Assembly: GCF_040096075.1 (NCBI RefSeq)
Contig: NZ_JBBMFJ010000016.1
Coordinates: 1-64,000 of the forward strand
Direction: 5' to 3'
Length of the DNA stretch: 64,000 nucleotides
DNA from: Brotaphodocola faecis
Lineage (GTDB): Bacteria > Bacillota > Clostridia > Lachnospirales > Lachnospiraceae
Position numbers and translations under genes: made by a program. Of the stretch, positions 8,010-16,009 are shown one piece after another. The notes under the pieces are model-generated. The model made no database searches and was not told the DNA's origin. It saw only the letters and a list, made by a program, of their open reading frames with translations. Positions within the stretch are counted from its first letter, which is position 1. Each line of letters opens with the position of its first letter.

Positions 8010-8882
8010 ATGGCTGAGCAGGAAAAGGCAGCAGGCAAGTTATATCTTTGCGCGACACCCATCGGAAATCTGGATGATATTACGCTGCGCGTACTCAATA
8101 CTTTAAAGGAAGCAGACCTGATTGCCGCAGAGGATACCAGACACAGCATTAAGCTGCTGAACCATTTCGGGATCAAGACCCCGATGACAAGCTATCACGA
8201 ATACAACAAAATTGACAAGGCACGCTATCTGGTGGAGCAGATGCGTCAGGGCGTGAACATTGCGCTGGTGACAGACGCCGGAACACCGGGTATTTCTGAT
8301 CCGGGCGAGGAGCTGGTGAAGCAGTGCTATGAGGCGGGCATTGAGGTGACGTCCCTTCCGGGGCCGGCAGCCTGCATTACAGCGCTGACCATATCCGGAC
8401 TGGCTACGAGACGGTTCTGCTTTGAGGCTTTTCTTCCGGTGGATAAAAAGGAGCGTCAGTGGATTCTGGAGGAATTAAAGACAGAAACCCGTACCATGAT
8501 CGTGTATGAGGCGCCGCATCATCTGGTGAGGACTCTGCAGGAACTTTCTGATGCGCTGGGAGCGGACCGCCGCATTACCATCTGCAGGGAGCTGACCAAA
8601 AAGTATGAGGAAGCTTACCGGACCACCTTCGCGGAGGCACTGGAGCGCTACGGGACCGAGGAGCCGAAGGGCGAGTGTGTCATCGTGATTGAGGGAAAGA
8701 GCATCGGAGAGCTAAAGGCGGAGCAGCAGAAATCCTGGGAAGAGATGAGTCTGGAGGAGCATATGGATCTCTATCTGAACCAGGACATTGACCGGAAAGA
8801 GGCCATGAAGCAGGTGGCGAAGGACAGGGGAATCGCAAAACGGGATGTGTACCGCATGCTGACGGAGCAGAAGGAACAATAA
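8010..8882 (+). CDS. rsmI: 16S rRNA cytidine(1402)-2'-O-methyltransferase
   Basis: 290 aa tetrapyrrole-methylase fold. The signatures are LYLCATPIGNLDDITLRVL, IAAEDTRHSIKLLNHF, LVTDAGTPGISDPGE and SLPGPAACITALTISGL. RsmI modifies C1402 in the decoding centre. The C-terminal part (EHMDLYLNQDIDRKEAMKQVAKDRGIAKRDVYR) is the usual RsmI tail domain. Strong AGGAGG upstream. Probably the last gene of the holB-ricT-trmN6-rsmI unit. Confidence 0.96.
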   Translation: MAEQEKAAGKLYLCATPIGNLDDITLRVLNTLKEADLIAAEDTRHSIKLLNHFGIKTPMTSYHEYNKIDKARYLVEQMRQGVNIALVTDAGTPGISDPGEELVKQCYEAGIEVTSLPGPAACITALTISGLATRRFCFEAFLPVDKKERQWILEELKTETRTMIVYEAPHHLVRTLQELSDALGADRRITICRELTKKYEEAYRTTFAEALERYGTEEPKGECVIVIEGKSIGELKAEQQKSWEEMSLEEHMDLYLNQDIDRKEAMKQVAKDRGIAKRDVYRMLTEQKEQ

Positions 8883-8898
8883 CTGATCGGAAATGTCG

Positions 8899-8952
8899 GC
8901 CGCAAATTTGGATCAGAATGAGGAAAAGGAAAGTCCGATCCGAGTTTGCGGC
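8899..8952. other. Long imperfect hairpin after rsmI
   Basis: GCCGCAAA pairs with TTTGCGGC and GGATC with GATCC around a 22-nt loop. There is no T-run after the stem (A-run instead), so it is not a classical terminator; it may act as an mRNA 3' stabiliser or mark a repeat remnant. Confidence 0.55.
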
Positions 8953-9069
8953 AAAAAAATGGCAAATTATACCAAAATTCCGTCTTATATTATCAAAATA
9001 TTAAATCTATGGCATGTCTTCGAAATCCAATAAGATAGAGATATTCAAAGGAGAAGGAGATATGACATC

Positions 9070-9405
9070 ATGGAGAACGAAAGGCTGCTGGCGAAGATAG
9101 AAGAGCTGATGAAGCAGAGGGGGTACAGCCGTTACCGGCTTTCCCAGTTAAGTGGGATTAAACAATCGACTCTTACAACGATGTTTAACAAGCGGAGTAC
9201 CGTCAGCATTGACACTTTGACCAAGATCAGTCAGGCATTCGGCATGAAGTGTTCGGAATTTTTAAGTCTGGTTGAGGATGATCCGGAAGCGAATACCGCA
9301 AAAGATTTTCCTGTATGCGAGTGGGAGGCACTGAATAAGGACCGCAAGCATGTGGTGGTTCTGATGATGCGTCTTTTAAAGGATGAACAGGCTGAAATAA
9401 AATAA
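9070..9405 (+). CDS. XRE-family helix-turn-helix regulator
   Basis: 111 aa. Residues about 6-62 form an HTH_3 domain (LLAKIEELMKQRGYSRYRLSQLSGIKQSTLTTMFNKRSTVSIDTLTKISQAFGM), with the recognition helix around KQSTLTTMFNKR. The 45-residue C-terminal tail is short and holds no obvious ligand domain. GGAGAAGGAG lies upstream of the ATG. In Bacillus rsmI is followed by abrB; here an XRE regulator takes that place. It stands between rsmI and the fab operon with its own terminator, so it may be transcribed alone. Confidence 0.88.
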   Translation: MENERLLAKIEELMKQRGYSRYRLSQLSGIKQSTLTTMFNKRSTVSIDTLTKISQAFGMKCSEFLSLVEDDPEANTAKDFPVCEWEALNKDRKHVVVLMMRLLKDEQAEIK

Positions 9406-9413
9406 TAATAAAG

Positions 9414-9455
9414 AAGAGTTTTGTCGGGAAATATTGCTTGACAAAACTCTTTTTA
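9414..9455 (+). terminator. Rho-independent terminator before the fab operon
   Basis: AAGAGTTTTGTC (9414-9425) and GACAAAACTCTT (9440-9451) form a perfect 12-bp stem followed by TTTT. It ends the XRE gene. Its right arm overlaps the -35 box of the fabH promoter. Confidence 0.92.
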
Positions 9456-9466
9456 TTCTATAAGAT
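9438..9466 (+). promoter_or_regulatory. Predicted sigma-A promoter of the fab operon
   Basis: TTGACA at 9438-9443, a 17-bp spacer and TAAGAT at 9461-9466 make a strong housekeeping promoter. Transcription would start around 9473, just where the FabT-like operator begins. Confidence 0.75.
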
Positions 9467-9474
9467 ATAAAACG

Positions 9475-9504
9475 TCAAAATACTTTGAATATCAAAACAT
9501 TTGA
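9475..9504. promoter_or_regulatory. FabT-like operator cluster
   Basis: Overlapping inverted repeats of TTTGA and TCAAA. The centre is TTTGAATATCAAA at 9484-9496, very close to the streptococcal FabT site (TTTGA-3 nt-TCAAA). Outer half-sites TCAAAATACTTTGA (9475-9488) and TCAAAACATTTGA (9492-9504) overlap it. The location immediately after the -10 box suits a repressor that blocks the operon when acyl-ACP is plentiful. The likely partner is the MarR gene at 21846. Confidence 0.72.
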
Positions 9505-9572
9505 AATTAAAAGTAAATAGAAGGCTGTTGTGACAAGAGACAGCACGAATTCAAGAGGAAACAGGTACGAGC

Positions 9573-10538
9573 ATGACAGGCAGAATTATTGGAACCGGTT
9601 CTTATGTTCCGGAGCGGATTGTGACGAATGAAGAATTGGCAGGGGTTGTGGAGACCAGTGACGAGTGGATCGTTACCCGCACGGGAATCCATGAGCGCCG
9701 GATCGCGGAGACGGAAGGCACCAGCGTGCTGGCGTCCAGAGCGGCAGAGCGTGCCCTGGAAGACGCAAAGGTATCGGCAGAGGAGATCGATTTTATTCTG
9801 CTTGCGACATCCTCACCGGATCACTGTTTCCCAAATGGAGCCTGCGAGGTACAGGCGGCCATTGGCGCGGTTCACGCCATGGCGTTTGACATCAGTGCCG
9901 CATGTTCCGGCTTTGAGATCGCGCTCAGTACTGCTCAGGCTTTTATTCAGGCTGGAGTGTACCGGACCGGACTTATTATCGGCGCAGACTGCTTAAGCAA
10001 GCTGACCGACTGGAGTGACCGGGCAACCTGTGTTCTGTTCGGAGATGGCGCGGGGGCGGCAGTCATCCAGGCGGATGAGGAAGCTGGTATCATTCACACG
10101 GTCATGGGGTCCGACGGAGCCAGAGGCATGGTGCTTTCCTGTCTGGCCCGCAGCGAGGGAAATTTCCTGAATGGAAAAACTCCGGAGCTTGGATACATCT
10201 ACATGAATGGTCAGGAGGTATTCAAGTTTGCGGTAAAGAAGGTTCCGGAGTGCATCCATCAGGTGCTTTCCGAGAGCAAAACGGATATTGAGGAGATTAA
10301 GTACTTCGTTCTGCATCAGGCCAATTACCGGATCTGCGAGGCGGTGGCCAAGCGGTTAAAGCAGCCCTTTGACAAGGTGCCCATGAACATTGACAAGTAT
10401 GGAAATACTTCCGGCGCGACGGTGCCGATCCTGTTAGACCAGTTGAACCGGGAAGGAAAGTTAACCCGGGGGGATAAGCTGGTGCTGGCGGGCTTTGGCG
10501 GCGGCCTCACCTGGGGCGCTGTTTTGTTAACCTGGTAG
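9573..10538 (+). CDS. fabH: 3-oxoacyl-ACP synthase III
   Basis: 321 aa. It condenses acetyl-CoA or branched acyl-CoA with malonyl-ACP to start fatty acid synthesis. The catalytic triad is visible: Cys111 in ISAACSGF, His248 in VLHQANYRI and Asn278 in YGNTSGA. N-terminal ETSDEWIVTRTGI is the usual FabH motif and AGFGGGLTWGA closes the protein. First gene of the fab operon, behind the FabT-like operator. Confidence 0.97.
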   Translation: MTGRIIGTGSYVPERIVTNEELAGVVETSDEWIVTRTGIHERRIAETEGTSVLASRAAERALEDAKVSAEEIDFILLATSSPDHCFPNGACEVQAAIGAVHAMAFDISAACSGFEIALSTAQAFIQAGVYRTGLIIGADCLSKLTDWSDRATCVLFGDGAGAAVIQADEEAGIIHTVMGSDGARGMVLSCLARSEGNFLNGKTPELGYIYMNGQEVFKFAVKKVPECIHQVLSESKTDIEEIKYFVLHQANYRICEAVAKRLKQPFDKVPMNIDKYGNTSGATVPILLDQLNREGKLTRGDKLVLAGFGGGLTWGAVLLTW

Positions 10539-10605
10539 TATGGAACCAAATCCGGTTCCTTCAAATTATAAAAGAAAACATTTCATATTAAAGGAGATCA
10601 AAATT

Positions 10606-10839
10606 ATGTTAGAGAAGATGAAAGAAATCATTGCAGACCAGTTAAGCGTAGATGCAGACAGCATCACCGAGGCTTCTTCCTTCAAAGAGGATTTAGGCGC
10701 TGATTCCCTGGACCTGTTCGAGTTAGTTATGGCTCTTGAGGATGAGTACTCTGTAGAGATCCCGTCTGATGATCTGCAGAACCTGCTGACCGTTGGCGAT
10801 GTTATGAATTACCTGAAGGAGAAAGGTGTAGAGGCGTAA
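10606..10839 (+). CDS. acpP: Acyl carrier protein
   Basis: 77 aa, strongly acidic, with the phosphopantetheine attachment Ser34 in GADSLDLFEL. AAGGAG lies 9 nt before the ATG at 10606; the upstream ATG at 10540 lacks such a site and would add a non-ACP leader. ACP carries growing acyl chains between the Fab enzymes encoded around it. The gap to fabK holds a 134-bp repeat. Confidence 0.97.
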   Translation: MLEKMKEIIADQLSVDADSITEASSFKEDLGADSLDLFELVMALEDEYSVEIPSDDLQNLLTVGDVMNYLKEKGVEA

Positions 10840-10900
10840 GCCCTGCACCCTTTTTTAGACAGCACATCAGGCTTGTGCCTGCGACACGTCTGGTGGAGTA

Positions 10901-11034
10901 GTTACAGTTCACGGGTAGGAATTTTCTGAACTGAAAATTCCGTATGATACAGTGATGGTAGCAGATTTTGCCGATTTGGAATGCGAAGCATCGGCAAAAT
11001 CCCGTTACTGTTTGCACAACGTGTGAACAGTAAT
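10901..11034. repeat. 134-bp MITE-like element in the fab operon
   Basis: The ends GTTACAGTTCAC (10901) and GTGTGAACAGTAAT (ending 11034) are imperfect inverted repeats that resemble the ends of the 133-bp family. Inside are two near-perfect stems: GGAATTTTC/GAAAATTCC around TGAACT, and GATTTTGCCGAT/ATCGGCAAAATC around a 14-nt loop. The core 10921-10998 has a decayed relative at 5149-5227. It separates acpP from fabK, so it is transcribed within the operon. Confidence 0.75.
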
Positions 11035-11062
11035 GTAAAAAGCGGGAAGTTGGAGGAGTCAG

Positions 11063-11989
11063 ATGAAAACAAGAATTACAGAACTCTTAGGCATTGAGCA
11101 CCCGATCATTCAGGGTGGTATGGCATGGGTGGCAGAGAGCCATCTGGCAGCAGCAGTATCTGCAGCAGGCGGTCTGGGCCTGATTGGCGGAGCAAACGCT
11201 CCGGCAGAGGTAATCCGCAATTACATCCGCGAGGTAAAGGCAGTAACCGACAAGCCCTTTGGCGTAAACGTCATGCTGATGAGCCCGTATGCCGATGAGG
11301 TAGCAAAGGTTGTTGTGGAGGAAGGCGTAAAGGTCGTAACCACTGGCGCCGGAAACCCGGAGAAATATATGGAGATGTGGAAGGCAGCGGGCATTAAGGT
11401 AATCCCGGTTGTAGCTTCCGTAGCTCTGGCAAAGAGAATGGAGCGCTACGGCGCAGACGCGGTTGTGGCAGAGGGAACCGAGTCCGGAGGACACATCGGT
11501 GAGGCAACTACCATGACCCTGGTTCCGCAGGTTGTGGACGCTGTTTCCATTCCGGTCATCGCAGCAGGCGGTATCGGTGACGGACGCGGCATCGCGGCAG
11601 CATTTATGCTGGGCGCAGAGGCTGTTCAGATGGGAACCCGTTTCCTGGTTGCAAAGGAATGTACCGTGCATCAGAACTACAAGGATCGTGTCTTAAAGGC
11701 AAAGGATATTGATTCCACCGTAACTGGCCGTACCCACGGACATCCGGTACGCTGCTTAAGAAACCAGATGACCAGAGAGTATGTGAAGCTGGAAAACGAA
11801 GGCAAGAGCTTTGAGGAGCTGGAGTATTTAACCCTCGGAACTCTTCGCAAAGCGGTTCAGGAAGGTGATGTCACCAACGGAACCGTAATGGCAGGACAGA
11901 TTGCAGGCATGGTTTCCAAAGAACAGACCTGCAAGGAAATGATCGATGAGATGATGGCACAGGCAGAAGCGCTTCTGGGCCGCAAGTAA
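11063..11989 (+). CDS. fabK: Enoyl-ACP reductase II, FMN-dependent
   Basis: 308 aa TIM-barrel flavoprotein that reduces trans-2-enoyl-ACP with NAD(P)H. Motifs include HPIIQGGMAWVA at the N-terminus, VVAEGTESGGHIGE (the conserved His region) and IAAGGIGDGRGIAAAFMLGAEAVQMGTRF (FMN phosphate site). FabK replaces FabI in streptococci and many Clostridia. GGAGGAG precedes the ATG. Followed after 71 nt by fabD. Confidence 0.96.
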   Translation: MKTRITELLGIEHPIIQGGMAWVAESHLAAAVSAAGGLGLIGGANAPAEVIRNYIREVKAVTDKPFGVNVMLMSPYADEVAKVVVEEGVKVVTTGAGNPEKYMEMWKAAGIKVIPVVASVALAKRMERYGADAVVAEGTESGGHIGEATTMTLVPQVVDAVSIPVIAAGGIGDGRGIAAAFMLGAEAVQMGTRFLVAKECTVHQNYKDRVLKAKDIDSTVTGRTHGHPVRCLRNQMTREYVKLENEGKSFEELEYLTLGTLRKAVQEGDVTNGTVMAGQIAGMVSKEQTCKEMIDEMMAQAEALLGRK

Positions 11990-12060
11990 AGCGTGCTACG
12001 GAAGGAAGCTGTGCAGAACAGACAGAAACAGAGTATTTGAATAAAAAAGGAGCAAGAGTG

Positions 12061-12987
12061 ATGAGTAAGATCGCATTTATTTACCCGGGACAGGGCGCGC
12101 AGGTATGCGGCATGGGACAGGATTTCTATGAGCAGACAAAGGCCGGAAAAGAGACCTTTGACCTGGCGAGTGATATTCTGGGATTCTCCGTTCCGGAGCT
12201 TTGCTTTACGGAGAATGACCGTCTGGATATCACCGAGTATACCCAGGCAGCGATGGTGACCACCAGCATTGCCATGACCAAGGTACTGGAAGAACAGGGC
12301 GTAAAGCCGGATGTGACCGCAGGCTTAAGCCTGGGTGAATATTGCGCACTCTATGCTGCCGGTGTTATGAGCGAGAAGGACGCCATCGCAACAGTAAGAC
12401 AGAGAGGAATCCTGATGCAGCAGGCAGTTCCGGCAGGACAGGGCGCTATGGCAGCGGTTCTGGCTATGGATGCAGCGGCAATTGAGGAAACCATTGCTGA
12501 TATCGAAGGCGTACAGATCGCAAACTACAACTGTCCGGGACAGATTGTTATTTCCGGAAAGAAAGAGGCAGTAGAAACTGCCTGCGAAAAGCTGAAAGAA
12601 GCTGGTGCAAAGCGTACCATCATGTTAAATGTAAGCGGACCGTTTCATTCCCGCATGCTGACCGGTGCAGGCGAGAAGCTGGGTGAGGTGCTGGAGCAGG
12701 TGGAGGTACATACCCCGCAGATCCCGTATGTGGCCAATGTGACCGCGCAGTATGTAACGGACGCAGCAGAGGTAAAGCCGCTTCTGACCAAACAGGTTTC
12801 TTCTTCTGTCAGATGGGAGCAGAGTGTGCGCACCATGCTGGCTGACGGCGTGGATACCTTCGTGGAGATCGGACCGGGCAAAACCTTAAGCGGATTTATG
12901 AGAAAGATCGACAGAACCGTAAAGGTTCTTAATATAGAGAAACTGGATGACGTGGCAAAAGTTGTGGAGGAACTGAAGGAATGTTAA
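12061..12987 (+). CDS. fabD: Malonyl-CoA:ACP transacylase
   Basis: 308 aa. It loads malonyl groups onto ACP. Catalytic Ser90 lies in GLSLGEY and His196 in GPFHSRM; FIYPGQGAQ opens the protein. The ATG at 12061 has AAGGAG 9 nt upstream; an in-frame ATG at 12037 has none and is rejected. Its end overlaps fabG by 7 nt. Confidence 0.97.
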   Translation: MSKIAFIYPGQGAQVCGMGQDFYEQTKAGKETFDLASDILGFSVPELCFTENDRLDITEYTQAAMVTTSIAMTKVLEEQGVKPDVTAGLSLGEYCALYAAGVMSEKDAIATVRQRGILMQQAVPAGQGAMAAVLAMDAAAIEETIADIEGVQIANYNCPGQIVISGKKEAVETACEKLKEAGAKRTIMLNVSGPFHSRMLTGAGEKLGEVLEQVEVHTPQIPYVANVTAQYVTDAAEVKPLLTKQVSSSVRWEQSVRTMLADGVDTFVEIGPGKTLSGFMRKIDRTVKVLNIEKLDDVAKVVEELKEC

Positions 12988-13721
12988 CTGGCAAGATCGC
13001 AGTGGTGACCGGCGCAAGCCGCGGCATCGGAAAAGAAATCGCGAAGACCCTGGCAGCAAAGGGAGCAACCGTTGTTGTCAATTATAACGGTTCCGCAGCA
13101 AAGGCTGAGGAGACTGTAAAAGAGATCGAGGCACTGGGCGGCAAGGCAGAAGCCCTGCAGTGCAACGTGTCTGACTATGACAAGGCAGCAGAGATGATGG
13201 CTTATGTGGTGAAGACCTACGGCCGTGTGGACATTCTGGTAAATAACGCCGGAATCACCCGTGACAACCTGCTGATGAAGATGAGCGAGGAAGATTTTGA
13301 CGCAGTGTTAAATACCAACTTAAAGGGCGCGTTCAACTGCATCAAGCACATTTCCCGTCAGATGTTAAAGCAGAAGAGCGGACATATCGTAAATATCTCT
13401 TCCGTATCCGGTGTTATGGGAAATGCAGGACAGGTAAACTACAGTGCTTCCAAAGCAGGCATCATCGGCATGACCAAGGCAGTGGCAAGAGAGATGGCAA
13501 GCCGCGGAATTACCTGCAACGCAGTGGCGCCGGGCTTTATCAAGACCGATATGACGGATGTGCTGTCTGACACCATCAAGGAAAGCATCAATGCCCAGAT
13601 TCCGATGAGAACATTCGGTGAGACTGCGGATGTGGCAAATCTGGTAGCATTTCTGGCATCTGACGAAGCAAAGTACATTACGGGACAGGTCATCTGCGTA
13701 GACGGCGGAATGGCGATCTAA
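12981..13721 (+). CDS. fabG: 3-oxoacyl-ACP reductase
   Basis: 246 aa short-chain dehydrogenase. It has the NADPH-binding TGASRGIGKEIA motif, the NNAG motif and the catalytic Ser141, Tyr154 and Lys158 (YSASK). It reduces 3-ketoacyl-ACP in the elongation cycle. Its ATG lies inside the end of fabD, indicating translational coupling; fabF follows after 15 nt. Confidence 0.97.
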   Translation: MLTGKIAVVTGASRGIGKEIAKTLAAKGATVVVNYNGSAAKAEETVKEIEALGGKAEALQCNVSDYDKAAEMMAYVVKTYGRVDILVNNAGITRDNLLMKMSEEDFDAVLNTNLKGAFNCIKHISRQMLKQKSGHIVNISSVSGVMGNAGQVNYSASKAGIIGMTKAVAREMASRGITCNAVAPGFIKTDMTDVLSDTIKESINAQIPMRTFGETADVANLVAFLASDEAKYITGQVICVDGGMAI

Positions 13722-13736
13722 TATAGGAGAACAGAT

Positions 13737-14975
13737 ATGAGCAGACGAGTAGTAGTAACCGGCATGGGTGCCATCACCCCGATCGGCAACAGTGTAGAAG
13801 AATTTTGGAATGGTTTAAAAGAAAAGAAAGTCGGCATCGCGCCGATCACCTATTTTGACACCACAGATTACAAGGCAAAGCTGGCCGCAGAGGTTAAGGA
13901 CTTTGATCCGAAGCAGTTCATGGATCCGAAGGCAGCAAAGAGAATGGAGCAGTTCTGCCAATTCGCAGTAGCAGCAACCAGACAGGCCGTTGAGGACGCA
14001 GGCCTTGATATGAGCCAGGAAGACCCGTTCCGCGTGGGCGTAAGCATTGGTTCCGGTATCGGAAGTCTGCAGTCCATCGAGCGCGAGTACAAGAAGCTTC
14101 TGGAAAAAGGACCGGGCCGCGTGAATCCGCTTCTGGTTCCGTTAATGATCAGCAATATGGCAGCAGGAAATGTCTCCATCCAGTTTGGCATGAAGGGCAA
14201 ATGCATCAACGTGGTGACCGCATGCGCAACCGGTACTCACTCCATCGGTGAGGCATTCCGTACCATCCAGTATGGCGATGCGGACGTGATGGTAGCAGGC
14301 GGCGCTGAGGCAAGCATTACCCCGATCGGTGTGGCAGGATTTACTTCCCTGACGGCATTAAACACCACCGACGATCCGGCCCGGGCATCCATTCCGTTTG
14401 ACGCAGAGCGCGGCGGATTCATCATGGGCGAGGGCGCAGGCGTTGTTGTCTTAGAGTCCTTAGAGCACGCACAGGCAAGAGGCGCAAAGATTTACGCAGA
14501 GCTGGCTGGCTACGGCGCAACCGGTGACGCTTACCACATCACTTCCCCGGCTGAGGACGGAAGCGGCGCGGCAAAGGCTATGGAGATGGCCATCGCAGAC
14601 GCTGGCATGAAGCCGGAGGATGTCGATTACATCAACGCCCACGGCACCAGCACCCACCACAATGATTTATTCGAGACTAAGGCCATCAAGATTGCGCTGG
14701 GTGATCACGCGTACAAGACCAAGATCAACTCCACCAAGTCTATGATCGGACACCTTTTAGGTGCTGCAGGCGGCGTGGAATTCATCACCTGTGTCAAGTC
14801 CATTCAGGAGGGTTATGTTCACGCAACCGCAGGCCTTGAGAAGGATGATCCGGAGTGTGATCTGGATTACTGCAAGGGCGAGGGCGTGCAGATGGATGTA
14901 AACTGCGCAATCTCCAATTCCCTGGGCTTCGGCGGACACAACGCAACCCTGCTGGTAAGAAAATTTCAGGCATAG
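13737..14975 (+). CDS. fabF: 3-oxoacyl-ACP synthase II
   Basis: 412 aa. The condensing-enzyme Cys163 sits in VTACATGTHSI; the two active-site histidines lie in NAHGTSTHHND and MIGHLLGAAGG, and SNSLGFGGHNA is near the C-terminus. FabF elongates acyl-ACP chains. AGGAGA precedes the ATG. Confidence 0.97.
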   Translation: MSRRVVVTGMGAITPIGNSVEEFWNGLKEKKVGIAPITYFDTTDYKAKLAAEVKDFDPKQFMDPKAAKRMEQFCQFAVAATRQAVEDAGLDMSQEDPFRVGVSIGSGIGSLQSIEREYKKLLEKGPGRVNPLLVPLMISNMAAGNVSIQFGMKGKCINVVTACATGTHSIGEAFRTIQYGDADVMVAGGAEASITPIGVAGFTSLTALNTTDDPARASIPFDAERGGFIMGEGAGVVVLESLEHAQARGAKIYAELAGYGATGDAYHITSPAEDGSGAAKAMEMAIADAGMKPEDVDYINAHGTSTHHNDLFETKAIKIALGDHAYKTKINSTKSMIGHLLGAAGGVEFITCVKSIQEGYVHATAGLEKDDPECDLDYCKGEGVQMDVNCAISNSLGFGGHNATLLVRKFQA

Positions 14976-15028
14976 GAACCGCAAGGCTACAGAATCGTTA
15001 TGAGACATAAGTCTCCAGGAGGTATAGT

Positions 15029-15538
15029 ATGACGATTGATGAGATCGTAACACTGATTCAGGCTGTTTCCGATAACGGCCTGACCAGTTTTGTATATGAA
15101 GAGGGCGACCAGAAGCTGGTGCTCAAAAAGAAAAAGAAAAAAAACGTAGCGCAGGCTCCGGTTGCTCCGGTTGTGATTTCTCAGCCGGCCACACCGATGA
15201 TGGGCGCAATGCCGATGCAGATGGCAGCAGCTCCGGCTGCAGTATCTGAGGCACCGGAAAAGGCTGCAGAGGAGAAGAAGGAGAGCACCCTGGACATTGG
15301 TTCTGACAAGGTTGTGACTTCTCCGCTGGTAGGAACCTTCTATTCTTCCGCTTCTCCGGAGGCAGAGGCATTTGTAAAAGAAGGCGATACCGTAAAGAAA
15401 GGTCAGGTTCTTGGCATCATTGAGGCCATGAAGCTGATGAACGAGATCGAGAGTGAGTATGACGGTGTGGTAGAGGCAGTTCTGGTAAACAACGAAGACG
15501 TGGTAGAGTACGGACAGCCGCTGTTCCGCATCCGATAG
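15029..15538 (+). CDS. accB: Biotin carboxyl carrier protein of acetyl-CoA carboxylase
   Basis: 169 aa. The C-terminal biotinyl domain has the biotin-accepting Lys135 in EAMKLMNE. An Ala/Pro/Met-rich flexible linker (about residues 41-85) joins it to the N-terminal helix. An unusual run of six lysines (LKKKKKKNV) precedes the linker. Lies between fabF and fabZ, as in the streptococcal fab cluster. Confidence 0.96.
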   Translation: MTIDEIVTLIQAVSDNGLTSFVYEEGDQKLVLKKKKKKNVAQAPVAPVVISQPATPMMGAMPMQMAAAPAAVSEAPEKAAEEKKESTLDIGSDKVVTSPLVGTFYSSASPEAEAFVKEGDTVKKGQVLGIIEAMKLMNEIESEYDGVVEAVLVNNEDVVEYGQPLFRIR

Positions 15539-15549
15539 GAGGATATATT

Positions 15550-15978
15550 ATGAGACTGGGAATCAAAGAGATCCAGGAGATCATTCCGCACAGACATCCG
15601 TTTCTGCTGATCGATTTTATCGATGAGCTGGAGCCGGGCGTACGCGCGGTTGGCTATAAATCCATTACCTTTAACGAGCCGCAGTTCAACGGTCATTTTC
15701 CGGGACAGCCGGTTATGCCGGGCGTGCTGATGATCGAGGCGCTGGCACAGGTTGGCGCGGTAGCCATTTTAAGCCTGCCGGAGAACAAGGGCAAGACCGC
15801 ATTTTTCGGTGCGATCAACAACGCGAAATTCAAACAGATGGTACTGCCGGGGGACCGCTTAAAGCTGGAGTGCGAGATCATCAAGCGCAAAGGCCCGGTC
15901 GGCGTAGGCAAGGCCGTTGCGACCAACGCAGAAGGAAAGGTTGCAGTATCAGCAGAGCTGACCTTTGTGATCCAGTAA
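15550..15978 (+). CDS. fabZ: 3-hydroxyacyl-ACP dehydratase
   Basis: 142 aa hot-dog fold. Catalytic His49 is in FNGHFPGQPVMPG and Glu63 in MIEALAQVG. It dehydrates 3-hydroxyacyl-ACP. IIPHRHPFLLID is the usual FabZ N-terminal motif. Strong AGGAGG between the accB stop and the ATG. No separate FabM or FabN isomerase gene for unsaturated fatty acids is seen in the operon. Confidence 0.96.
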   Translation: MRLGIKEIQEIIPHRHPFLLIDFIDELEPGVRAVGYKSITFNEPQFNGHFPGQPVMPGVLMIEALAQVGAVAILSLPENKGKTAFFGAINNAKFKQMVLPGDRLKLECEIIKRKGPVGVGKAVATNAEGKVAVSAELTFVIQ

Positions 15979-16009
15979 GGTCGGGGAATCGCAGAGTTGA
16001 GGTACGGGA

